16,392 bases of DNA from an archaeon (lineage in GTDB: Archaea > Iainarchaeota > Iainarchaeia > Iainarchaeales > Iainarchaeaceae). Below are positions 1 through 6,005 of this stretch, piece by piece. The notes under the pieces are model-generated. The model had not been told where the DNA came from and searched no databases. It worked only from the letters and a program-made list of their open reading frames with translations. The translations under genes were made by a program, and so were the position numbers. The DNA lies in the NCBI GenBank assembly GCA_005239615.1, contig SBBR01000116.1, forward strand, positions 1-16,392. Direction: 5' to 3'. Every line of letters begins with the position of its first letter. The stretch's first letter is position 1.

Positions 1-146
1 ACTCCCATAAAACAATACAACAACGCAAAGAGGTACTACTCCGCATGATAGCGGACAACCTCAGGATAGGGTGAGACTTTCAACGGAGCCGGCAGCACCT
101 GCATTTTTTTCAGAGCCAAGGATAGCCAGCCCCGTGCACCGAAGAC
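1..146. other. Window edge upstream of lonB, possible 3' end of a truncated gene
   Basis: No complete gene is visible here. Two + strand frames are open from the window edge: one ends with TGA at 46-48, the other with TGA at 72-74 after a short Lys/Arg/Leu-rich helical-looking tail. Either could be the last codons of a gene lying mostly outside the window, and I cannot choose between them. The minus-strand frame running through the region continues into the antisense of lonB and is probably a shadow. Confidence 0.2.
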
Positions 147-155
147 TTTAATTAC
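147..155 (+). promoter_or_regulatory. TATA-like box of the lonB N-half gene
   Basis: The A/T-rich stretch TTTAATTAC is centred about 27 bases before ATG 178. That spacing places the transcription start at or next to the start codon, as in leaderless archaeal mRNAs. No Shine-Dalgarno is seen before the ATG. Confidence 0.5.
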
Positions 156-177
156 TTTCCATGCCACAATATTGCTC

Positions 178-1197
178 ATGCCATCCTCCCACGATCTCCT
201 CAAGCTGCCCTCGACCAAGGAAGTGCCCGTGCCAAAGCTCCTCGTGGACCAGATTGTAGGGCAGGAGAAGGCAACAGAGCTAATCCGCAAGGCCGCGATA
301 CAGAAAAGGAATGTCCTCCTTGTTGGCCTTCCGGGAACTGGAAAGTCAATGATTGCAAAGGCGATGTCTGAGATTATGCCGCTGCAGAAGCTGGCCGACG
401 TGCTCATTTACCCGAACGAGGAGGATCCCAATACGCCTGTCGTGCGCACGGTGAAGGCGGGCGAGGGCCATAAAATCCTCGAGCAGGCGAGGCTTGAGGG
501 CAAGGCGCAGGAGGATAACCTCCGCCTGATTGGCATCCTCCTCCCGATGGGTTGGTTCCTCCTGAGTTACGTGCTCTGGACGCTCAAGTACATTCCTGAT
601 GTCGTTTATGCCGCTACCCTCATAATGGGCGCGTTCCTGATGGTGGGTTTCGTGCTCGGTGCGCAGGTCAGGGTGCGCGGCGGCGTTGTCGCGCCGAAGC
701 TCCTCATCAACAATTCCGGAAAGAAAATCGCGCCGTTTTACGAGGGCACAGGTGCGAGGGCAGGGGCGCTGCTTGGCGATGTGAGGCACGATCCCTTGCA
801 ATCCTTTGCAGTGAACGAGTTAATGATTTATGGTGTTTGGGGCCGAACCAAAATAACATTCGAGGAACTTTGGAACCAAATGGCGAAAAAATATCCTGAT
901 TTAATTGAAAAATACGATAATGGTTATGAGGCATTGGTTCTGCCAAAAGGCATAGAGGTCTACACTATCGGCATGAACGAAAAAAGTGAATTAATAAAAA
1001 CGAGAATCTATTCAATGAACAAAAGGCCTTATGAGGGTGATGTCATAGAAATATCCTCTGGCAAATCTAAATTGACGGTAACTCCAGAGCACAAGATAGT
1101 CGTAGGAAAAGATGGCACAGAGGCAAGCAAACTCAATTCAAACCACAAAGTAATAAAGCTGTCAATAACTCAGGCTCTTGCGACACTTCAAAAATAA
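178..1197 (+). CDS. lonB: LonB protease N-terminal half fused to a split N-intein
   Basis: This encodes the first half of the archaeal membrane-anchored ATP-dependent protease LonB. Counting from ATG 178, residues 1-208 are the N-extein: Walker A GLPGTGKS at 50-57, then two hydrophobic segments (about 117-136 and 140-163) that anchor LonB in the membrane, ending in the conserved GDVRHDPLQ. At Ser209 the LonB sequence stops and 131 residues of intein N-domain follow to the TAA stop. Walker B and the protease domain are absent and lie in a second gene starting at 3013. A TTG at 172 is an in-frame alternative start, but the TATA spacing favours ATG 178. The N-extein is GC-rich while the intein part is visibly A/T-richer, which fits a different history. 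The protein should be inactive until joined to its partner. Family assignment is firm; function by trans-splicing is inference. Confidence 0.93.
   Translation: MPSSHDLLKLPSTKEVPVPKLLVDQIVGQEKATELIRKAAIQKRNVLLVGLPGTGKSMIAKAMSEIMPLQKLADVLIYPNEEDPNTPVVRTVKAGEGHKILEQARLEGKAQEDNLRLIGILLPMGWFLLSYVLWTLKYIPDVVYAATLIMGAFLMVGFVLGAQVRVRGGVVAPKLLINNSGKKIAPFYEGTGARAGALLGDVRHDPLQSFAVNELMIYGVWGRTKITFEELWNQMAKKYPDLIEKYDNGYEALVLPKGIEVYTIGMNEKSELIKTRIYSMNKRPYEGDVIEISSGKSKLTVTPEHKIVVGKDGTEASKLNSNHKVIKLSITQALATLQK
802..1194 (+). other. Split intein, N-terminal fragment (131 aa)
   Basis: The fragment begins with Ser1, a possible splicing nucleophile, directly after the LonB motif HDPLQ. It carries a block-A-like start (SFAVNELMIYGVWG) and a clear block B with the TxxH motif: T94 and H97 in TVTPEHKIVV. 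It ends at a TAA with no endonuclease domain and no block F/G. The missing blocks are at the start of the gene at 3013. N plus C fragments total 172 residues, the size of a mini-intein without an endonuclease. Confidence 0.88.
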
Positions 1198-1339
1198 TTT
1201 TGGTGGGATAAGAGATTTCTAATCTGTAGCCAGTCTTGATGGCAATATTCTTTCTTTCAAATCTCTCGCCACCTACTAGGAATTTTTTCCTAATGTTCCG
1301 CGTCGGGTGGCTTAAATCTTTCGCCCTCTGTGGAGGCCC
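1198..1339. other. Gap between lonB N-half and the convergent ATPase gene
   Basis: There is no gene here. An inverted repeat at 1277-1292 (TAGGAA, four T, TTCCTA) is rich in T on one strand and A on the other and could help end transcription between the two convergent genes. No recognisable intein or endonuclease remnant follows the stop of the N-half in that frame. Confidence 0.35.
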
Positions 1340-2554
1340 CTATTTACTGAGAATCCACTTCCATGCCGGAATGACCATTATCGATTTGCCTTCCGCTACT
1401 ATTTTGTCTTCCTGGTTCATGGTGATTACGGTTCCTTTCTTGATTTTGAATTTATTCATTGCTTCAAGAAGGCCACCGACCTCTCTTTCCCTATTCTTTT
1501 CGGTTAGCTCATAACACGCTTGTATCCCTTCTGTTATTTCCCCTCCCTCCTTAATCAAGAAGTCACATTCTTTTTCTCCCTTGAAATAGTAAACCTCATT
1601 CCCGCGCCTTTTGAGCCCCATAAACACACAATTTTCAAGCATTTTTCCATTATCGGGCGTAAAATTTATTGAAACGGCGTTGATGAGGCCTGTGTCTACG
1701 GCATATACCTTTTTTGGATTCACGACCTGTTTCTTCAGGGAATAATCGAACATTTTGACAGTAAAAAACAAATATGCATCTTCTAGATAGGCTATAAATG
1801 CCCGTGATGTATTCACTGAACCCAGCCCGAACGTTCTGGTGATTTTGTTGTAAGAGATTTGTTTGCTTGAGTTTGAGAGCAGATAGACCGCCAATATTTT
1901 TAGTGCAGATTTTTCCCTTACATCGTGCCTGACTATTATATCTCTTTCAATTATGTCATTTAAGAGCTGGCGCAAAGTTTCCTTTCTGTTGTTTTTCAGA
2001 TATTCCGGGAATCCGCCATATTCCAAATAATTAGCAAAACTCTTGCTGCCGGCCTTCTCTTTCCTTGCCTGCAGGAACTCACTGTAGGAAAACGGGTATA
2101 TTTCGTTTGTGATGTGCCTGCCGGTGAGTTTTGTGCCGAGCTCCCTGCTGAGCAGTGATGCATTAGAGCCTGTTATCACAACCTTTTTCCCGGCGTCAAC
2201 AATCTTTCTTACGAAAAGCTCCCATCTATCGACGGCCTGTATCTCATCCAGGTAATAGTTTGAATTTTTACCGAATTCATCAAGGTAAACTTCCTCAAGC
2301 GTCTCGAAGTCCTCCAAAGCAAAGCCAGCTAGGCGTGGGTCCTCAAAATTAGTGTAATAGAATGCGTGGTCACCTTTTCGGAGTTGTTGCATGAATGTGC
2401 TTTTCCCGCATCGCCTTATGCCTGAAATAATGAAAGCATACTTTGGCAGGGTTTTTGTTCTGCCAAGAAACTCCCTATCTATGCCAAAGTCAAAGTTCTC
2501 CAGTTCCTGGCGCTGTGAAACAACCGCCGTTCTTATAGTTTCCTTCAAAAGCAT
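1340..2554 (-). CDS. DUF4143-type P-loop ATPase (AAA_14 family)
   Basis: This is a 404-residue protein of the common archaeal/bacterial family that pairs an N-terminal AAA-type ATPase with a C-terminal DUF4143 domain. Walker A GIRRCGKST is at residues 45-53 and Walker B YYLDE at 100-104. They are followed by VVITGSNASLLSRE and LTGRH, typical of the family. The C-terminal part has ECDFLI followed by GIQACYEL, resembling the nuclease-like core of DUF4143, though activity is not established. The open frame extends upstream to 2725, but that part is unlike the family and overlaps the tRNA-like gene; ATG 2554 sits 26 bases from a TATA-like box, so I place the start there. The stop is TAG. The gene lies antisense between the two lonB halves and is A/T-richer than the LonB exteins, suggesting an insertion. 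Its cellular role is unknown. Confidence 0.88.
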   Translation of the reverse strand: MLLKETIRTAVVSQRQELENFDFGIDREFLGRTKTLPKYAFIISGIRRCGKSTFMQQLRKGDHAFYYTNFEDPRLAGFALEDFETLEEVYLDEFGKNSNYYLDEIQAVDRWELFVRKIVDAGKKVVITGSNASLLSRELGTKLTGRHITNEIYPFSYSEFLQARKEKAGSKSFANYLEYGGFPEYLKNNRKETLRQLLNDIIERDIIVRHDVREKSALKILAVYLLSNSSKQISYNKITRTFGLGSVNTSRAFIAYLEDAYLFFTVKMFDYSLKKQVVNPKKVYAVDTGLINAVSINFTPDNGKMLENCVFMGLKRRGNEVYYFKGEKECDFLIKEGGEITEGIQACYELTEKNREREVGGLLEAMNKFKIKKGTVITMNQEDKIVAEGKSIMVIPAWKWILSK

Positions 2555-2574
2555 GATAGTACTGCCATAAACCC

Positions 2575-2585
2575 CCTTAAAAAGG
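2575..2585 (-). promoter_or_regulatory. TATA-like box of the DUF4143 ATPase gene
   Basis: On the minus strand CCTTTTTAAGG is centred 26 bases before ATG 2554, the usual distance for a leaderless archaeal promoter. It abuts a 21-bp palindrome on its upstream side. Confidence 0.5.
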
Positions 2586-2605
2586 TATGCATTACTAATG
2601 CATAC
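2585..2605. promoter_or_regulatory. 21-bp palindrome beside the ATPase promoter, candidate operator
   Basis: The arms GTATGCATTA and TAATGCATAC are exact reverse complements around one central base. The palindrome touches the upstream edge of the TATA-like box, where it overlaps the position of a BRE element. A homodimeric regulator bound here could block or recruit TFB/TBP. The ATPase gene itself has no obvious DNA-binding domain, so the binder is unknown. Confidence 0.5.
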
Positions 2606-2699
2606 TAGTTTGCTCTGGTAAAGCAAATGTTCCAACCTAACGGTGAGGCAAGTTGGCCGAAATTTCGTCATCTGGAAATAATTGGAGAACTGCAAGCAG

Positions 2700-2771
2700 G
2701 GGGACGTAGCACGATGGCGGTGCACTGTCCCGATGTGGCAGTGGTTGCAGGTTTGAGTCCTGCCGCTCCCA
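2700..2771 (+). tRNA. tRNA-like gene, anticodon position reads GAU (Ile), atypical
   Basis: The 72 bases fold as a complete cloverleaf. The acceptor is GGGGACG/CGCTCCC with one mismatch (2704-2766) and one G-T. The linker TA is followed by the D arm GCAC/GTGC with GG in its loop. The anticodon arm is CTGTC/GGCAG with a 7-base loop at 2730-2736. A 5-base variable loop precedes the T arm GCAGG/CCTGC, and discriminator A is at 2771. Loop positions 34-36 read GAT. Several features are irregular: position 33 is C instead of the near-universal T, T-loop position 56 is T instead of C, and position 14 is not A. It may be a decaying tRNA, a tRNA carried by an inserted element, or a pseudo-tRNA. The antisense reading gives the kind of spurious peptide often annotated over tRNA genes. 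Confidence 0.5.
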
Positions 2772-2808
2772 TGTCATGTCAAGACGGGACAGGCCTCGTA
2801 CGTTTGGG

Positions 2809-2829
2809 GAAACCTTTGGCAAAGGTTTC
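2809..2829. repeat. Perfect 9-bp hairpin between the two tRNA 3' copies
   Basis: GAAACCTTT, loop GGC, AAAGGTTTC. It lies immediately before the second tRNA 3' copy and replaces the expected 5' half of its T stem. Its short-loop form resembles the palindromes clustered at 8335-8437. Confidence 0.5.
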
Positions 2830-2832
2830 TTC

Positions 2833-2849
2833 GAGTCCTGCCGCTCCCA
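2833..2849 (+). repeat. Second copy of the tRNA 3' end (17 bp), att-like
   Basis: GAGTCCTGCCGCTCCCA at 2755-2771, the 3' end of the tRNA-like gene, is repeated exactly at 2833-2849. The copy is preceded by TTC, giving a canonical TTCGAGT T-loop, while the full cloverleaf has TTTGAGT. The 5' T-stem strand is missing before this copy, so it cannot be a tRNA on its own. Duplicated tRNA 3' ends are the usual mark left by tRNA-targeting integrases. No integrase is seen nearby, so a simple partial duplication is also possible. Confidence 0.5.
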
Positions 2850-2859
2850 GTGACATTTA

Positions 2860-2958
2860 TCAGGGATAAATCACATTTCCATAAACATCGATAATCGGCA
2901 TGGGCTCTTTTGGCCTCAGGCGTGCGATGTGTTTAGGCTTTGCAGTTTTTCCCGGCAT
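2860..2958 (-). CDS. Possible 32-residue basic mini-ORF, divergent from the lonB C-half
   Basis: ATG 2958 to TGA 2860-2862 encodes 32 residues rich in Lys, Arg and Pro with a tail PMPIIDVYGNVIYP. I do not recognise it. The reason to list it is its promoter geometry: the A/T-rich stretch at 2982-2992 lies about 28 bases upstream of this ATG and about 27 bases upstream of the divergent ATG 3013, so one TATA region could serve both. With so few codons it may be chance. Confidence 0.25.
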   Translation of the reverse strand: MPGKTAKPKHIARLRPKEPMPIIDVYGNVIYP

Positions 2959-2981
2959 TGAACAAATCAACGTATGCAACC

Positions 2982-2992
2982 TATTTAATAAT
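2982..2992 (+). promoter_or_regulatory. TATA-like box of the lonB C-half gene
   Basis: TATTTAATAAT is centred about 27 bases before ATG 3013, the spacing of a leaderless archaeal promoter. It implies that the C-half of LonB is transcribed on its own, which matters for judging whether the split gene is functional. Confidence 0.55.
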
Positions 2993-3012
2993 TTTGCAAG
3001 CTTTATCTTGTC

Positions 3013-3135
3013 ATGGATTTCAAGGCAAAAGGCGAGCAGGTAACATCTGTCCAGAAGCGCCCTTTCAAGGGCCATGTGTACAATGTCACGACTGAAACAG
3101 GCAACCTTTTTGTCGAGGATATTTTGGTGCACAAT
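3013..3135 (+). other. Split intein, C-terminal fragment (41 aa)
   Basis: The 41 residues include block F (VYNVTTETGNLFVED) and block G ending in the penultimate His and terminal Asn of ILVHN, followed by Ser +1. These are the residues that cyclise Asn and accept the extein. It starts with its own Met. Its length is close to the C-fragments of known naturally split inteins such as cyanobacterial DnaE (about 35 residues). Removing it and the N-fragment restores HDPLQ-SGGLGTP, the uninterrupted LonB sequence. Confidence 0.9.
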
Positions 3136-4443
3136 TCCGGTGGCCTCGGAACACCTCCCCACCTCCGTGTCGAGCCGGGCATGATTCACCGTGCTTCGGG
3201 CGGTGTTCTGTTCGTGGATGAAATCGCAACGCTATCAATGAAATCCCAGCAGGAGCTCCTCACCGCGATGCAGGAGAAAAAATATTCTATCACGGGCCAG
3301 AGCGAGATGAGTTCTGGCGCAATGACACGCACAGACCCGATTCCATGCGACTTTGTTTTGGTGGCGGCGGGAAATTATGAGGATTTGGAGAAGGTGCACC
3401 CCGCGCTGCGCAGCCGAATAAGGGGTTATGGGTATGAAATCTACATGAACCTTGATATGGAGGACAACGAGGAAAACAGGAACAAGATTGTGCAGTTCGT
3501 GGCGCAGGAAGTTAAGATGGATGGGAAGATACCGCACTTCAGCATGGACGCGGTGAAGCAAATTATTTTCGAGGCGCGCAAGCGCGCGGGCAGGAAGAGC
3601 AAATTGACGCTCAAGCTCCGTGACCTTGGGGGGTTGGTGCGCGCCGCAGGCGATATTGCGCGCGAGAAGGGGCACCAGCTGGTGCAGCTGGACGATGTCA
3701 TGGAAGCTAGGATGAGCGCAAAGACCCTTGAGCAGCAGATAGTACACAAGATGATTGAGGAAAAGAAGGACTATGATGTGTACCTGCACGAGGGCACCGC
3801 CATTGGCCGGGTGAACGGTCTTGCCGTGATGGCCGACAGCGAGGCGGGTCTTGTGATGCCGATTGAGGCAGAGATTGCGCCATCCCAATCCATTTCGGAA
3901 GGGAAGGTCATTGCAACAGGAAAGCTCGGCGAGATTGCAAAGGAAGCCGTGCAGAACGTTTCCGCGCTCATAAAGAAGCTCTCCGGAAAGGACATTTCCA
4001 AGAACGACCTGCACATCCAGTTCCTGCAGAGCTACAGCGGGGTCGAGGGCGATTCCGCATCTGTTTCGGTCGCGACTGCTGTCGTTTCCGCGCTCGAAGG
4101 AATTCCCGTGAAGCAGAGCCTTGCGATGACTGGCTCGCTATCGGTGCGCGGTGAAGTGTTGCCTGTCGGCGGGGTCACCTCAAAGGTCCTTGCGGCAATC
4201 GATGCTGGTTTCAGCGAGGTCATAATCCCAAAGGCGAACATCAACGATGTCGTGCTCACCGAGGACCAATCAAGGAAGATAAGGGTGCTGCATGCATCCA
4301 ACGTTGCCGAGGTTTTCGAGAACGCTTTCGAGGCAGGCGAGGCCAAGAAGAGGCTGCTCACGAACCTGAGGAAGCTGGTCAAGGTCGAGCTGGGCAAGCT
4401 GCCAAAAGTTGGCCTGCAGGGAAAGGAAATGCTGCCTTCCTGA
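3013..4443 (+). CDS. lonB: Split C-intein fused to the LonB C-terminal half
   Basis: The protein is 476 residues. Residues 1-41 are the C-intein and residues 42-476 the LonB C-extein, starting SGGLGTPPHLRVEPG. Visible landmarks: Walker B GGVLFVDEI near 69-70, sensor VLVAAGN, the arginine-finger region HPALRSRIRGYG, and the LonB-type protease domain with catalytic Ser348 in EGDSAS and Lys391 in GGVTSKVLAA, 43 residues apart as in other Lon proteases. After splicing these become about Ser515 and Lys558 of a 643-residue enzyme. The protease degrades unfolded and regulatory proteins at the inner face of the membrane. The gene has its own TATA box and ATG, ends one base before the convergent regulator gene, and carries no internal lesion. 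Without the N-half it lacks Walker A and the membrane anchor, so both products are needed. Confidence 0.94.
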   Translation: MDFKAKGEQVTSVQKRPFKGHVYNVTTETGNLFVEDILVHNSGGLGTPPHLRVEPGMIHRASGGVLFVDEIATLSMKSQQELLTAMQEKKYSITGQSEMSSGAMTRTDPIPCDFVLVAAGNYEDLEKVHPALRSRIRGYGYEIYMNLDMEDNEENRNKIVQFVAQEVKMDGKIPHFSMDAVKQIIFEARKRAGRKSKLTLKLRDLGGLVRAAGDIAREKGHQLVQLDDVMEARMSAKTLEQQIVHKMIEEKKDYDVYLHEGTAIGRVNGLAVMADSEAGLVMPIEAEIAPSQSISEGKVIATGKLGEIAKEAVQNVSALIKKLSGKDISKNDLHIQFLQSYSGVEGDSASVSVATAVVSALEGIPVKQSLAMTGSLSVRGEVLPVGGVTSKVLAAIDAGFSEVIIPKANINDVVLTEDQSRKIRVLHASNVAEVFENAFEAGEAKKRLLTNLRKLVKVELGKLPKVGLQGKEMLPS

Positions 4444-4444
4444 A

Positions 4445-5305
4445 TCATTCCGCCCTTTTAATTGCCTTGATGTAGCCATGCTTTCCTATCATGTAGCGGC
4501 CGCGCAGCAGGCTTTCCTGCACTTTTTTCCTGTGCAGGTGTAGATGGGGTGCTTTATCTCCTCTTTCCTTTTCTTTTCCTGCAATGCCCCACATGTACTG
4601 GAAATATTTGTCATAGGATTCCGCAAGTTCCTTGTTGTGGAGCAGTATTCCGGCAGGTTTTTCAGTCCAAACGAGAATCCCTACCTTGTCGTTCCTCACT
4701 ATTGTTTCAGTCAGCGGCTCGAAGCCTTCCTTCAGGAACCTTATCTCAGCTGCGGGGTAGTGTCCTCCTGCGGTTATTTTTTCCGTCCACTCCCTCAATG
4801 ATTCATTGAAGATTATTTTTGCCCTGATGCCCTTATTGTGCCTCTTCTTGTGGTAATCTATCCAGAAAGCGTCACCCATCATGGTTGATTCAATCGGGGA
4901 GCCAATTGTGTAATGCCAGTTCCCGCCCGCGTCAAGCAGCTCGTGCAGTATCTCCCTCATGCCCCTCACGCCCCTGTAGACTGTGACTTCCGGCTTCCCT
5001 TTGGAGCTTTCTTCTCTTGCGAGCAGTTCTGGGAGGATTCGCTCAAGCCTTTCCTTCTTCTCATCGAGGTATTCGAACAGGTGCTTCGGGTTGGAGGCCT
5101 GGTAGATGTGCATCTTGCCCTGCTTCGTGTAGGAAACAAGGCCCTTTTCTATGAGCCTGTTGAGTGCGTTGTGCACGACAGAGTTGTGGAGCCTAGCCCT
5201 GTCAAGCACTGGCCCGGCGTTCGATGGCCCGAGCTTCAGGAGTGCGAGGTAAACCTTGATTTCGGCCCCGGTCAGGCCTATGTCTTCGAGGATTTGCGTG
5301 TCCAT
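4445..5305 (-). CDS. TrmB-family transcriptional regulator
   Basis: The 286-residue protein has an N-terminal winged helix-turn-helix (about residues 1-75, beginning DIGLTGAEIKVYLALLKLG). A charged helix (about 80-100, KKERLERILPELLAREE) suits a dimerisation coiled coil. A larger C-terminal domain follows with VTVYRGVRGMREIL and WIDYHKKRHNKGI, typical of the effector domain of archaeal TrmB-like regulators. In that family the C-terminal domain senses sugars or other metabolites; the ligand here cannot be told. A GTG at 5314 is an alternative start, but GGGTGA sits five bases before ATG 5305, which I prefer. The gene converges on lonB with one base between the stop codons. Its target genes are not evident. 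Confidence 0.85.
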   Translation of the reverse strand: MDTQILEDIGLTGAEIKVYLALLKLGPSNAGPVLDRARLHNSVVHNALNRLIEKGLVSYTKQGKMHIYQASNPKHLFEYLDEKKERLERILPELLAREESSKGKPEVTVYRGVRGMREILHELLDAGGNWHYTIGSPIESTMMGDAFWIDYHKKRHNKGIRAKIIFNESLREWTEKITAGGHYPAAEIRFLKEGFEPLTETIVRNDKVGILVWTEKPAGILLHNKELAESYDKYFQYMWGIAGKEKERGDKAPHLHLHRKKVQESLLRGRYMIGKHGYIKAIKRAE

Positions 5306-5408
5306 CCATGTCACCCATGTGTGATTGCCCTTGCCAAGGTGTCATCCTGCCATTTTCCTGCACAGCCGGAAACATCATTGCCTTAAGTGCATAATAACCT
5401 TGCTATTG

Positions 5409-5573
5409 TCCTCCTTTTAAGAAGAATAAAATTGCGAGGTGGCGGCATCCGTATTGCCAGGCCTCGCCAGTGTTGAAGCGGCCTGCTCGTATTTGGCTTT
5501 GAGCCGTCTTGGGGATGCACCTTATCTGGGGCGCTAACGATGCCACTTATAATCCTCCTTTTTCGGAGAATAA
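5409..5573. repeat. Imperfect direct repeats flanking a GC-rich island
   Basis: A 21-base unit at 5409-5429 (begins TCCTCCTTTT, ends GAAGAATAA) is repeated at 5553-5573 with about 17 matching positions. The two copies bracket the GC-rich possible RNA gene. They could be duplicated promoter segments, since the left copy contains CTTTTAAG, or the edges of an inserted element. Confidence 0.4.
5434..5540. ncRNA. Candidate structured RNA between the TrmB gene and a membrane-protein operon
   Basis: This island is GC-rich within A/T-rich intergenic DNA and has no convincing ORF. CATCC at 5446-5450 pairs with GGATG at 5513-5517, extended by GGTG/CACC with a short bulge. Inside, AAGCGGC (5476-5482) pairs with GCCGTCTT (5503-5510), with one bulged base. 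A competing hairpin GCGAGG/CCTCGC (5434-5439/5462-5467) could switch with the long-range stem. On the + strand a TATA-like CTTTTAAG lies about 25 bases upstream; on the minus strand a T-rich tract follows the island. I cannot assign strand or family; it does not look like 5S rRNA or a tRNA. Confidence 0.35.
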
Positions 5574-5633
5574 TCCCATAAATACCGCTTTTGCACATAC
5601 TGTTTATAGTGAATGAATTATTTTGGTGAAAAT

Positions 5634-5996
5634 ATGTTCTTCGAAATCCTCTCGCACGCGCTGAATTTTGACCTTGGATGGTTTGTGCCGTTTGTCATGG
5701 GCAATTTAATCTGGGTTTTCGTATTTGTCTGCCTTGGGCAGTTCGTTTACGGAAAAGACCCTATTATAGGCGGAGCCTTTGCAGCGGTTTACCTCTTTTC
5801 AACCTTTGATTTAGCGGCAACACTTGGCTGGGTTTTCAGAAGCGGCATATTCTGGGTGCCTGTAATTGTGTTCCTGGGAAAGCTTGCTTATGTCGCATTC
5901 TTCGGGGAGAAAGGCTTTCATCCCGTTCCTTTCCCATGGTTTGCAAGCTTAGTGTACTTCATGGTATTGATTTTCATAAACATTGTTCTGGCCTGA
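5634..5996 (+). CDS. Four-helix membrane protein of unknown function
   Basis: This 120-residue, very hydrophobic protein has four likely membrane segments (about residues 16-38, 45-68, 71-91 and 98-120) and few charged residues. I do not recognise the family. An ATG lies upstream at 5613, but GGTGA four bases before ATG 5634 decides the start. It is the first gene of a compact run: the next gene starts nine bases after its stop. Possible TATA boxes are at 5577-5585 and 5601-5607. Confidence 0.7.
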   Translation: MFFEILSHALNFDLGWFVPFVMGNLIWVFVFVCLGQFVYGKDPIIGGAFAAVYLFSTFDLAATLGWVFRSGIFWVPVIVFLGKLAYVAFFGEKGFHPVPFPWFASLVYFMVLIFINIVLA

Positions 5997-6005
5997 GGGG
6001 GTCTT

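Noticed and set aside
36..407. Minus-strand 123-codon ORF over the lonB start
   Set aside because: It lies opposite the well-conserved Walker A region of lonB and resembles no family.
2637..2822. Minus-strand 61-codon ORF
   Set aside because: It is the antisense of the tRNA-like gene; the QDSNLQP-type peptide is typical of false ORFs called over tRNAs.
1198..3012. Homing endonuclease in the gap between intein halves
   Set aside because: No LAGLIDADG, HNH or GIY-YIG motif is seen in any frame; the only large gene is a DUF4143-type ATPase on the other strand.
3235..4014. Minus-strand 259-codon ORF opposite lonB
   Set aside because: It is a shadow of the conserved LonB C-half with His/Leu-rich composition.
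178..4443. The two lonB pieces as a dead gene disrupted by insertion
   Set aside because: Both frames are intact, all catalytic and splicing residues are kept, the C-piece starts with its own ATG at the right place for a C-intein, and it has a promoter-like box. A dead gene would not be expected to keep these. It is not excluded by sequence alone.
5383..5598. Minus-strand 71-codon ORF upstream of the membrane-protein operon
   Set aside because: It covers the hairpin-rich GC island and parts of both direct repeats; composition looks like RNA structure rather than protein.
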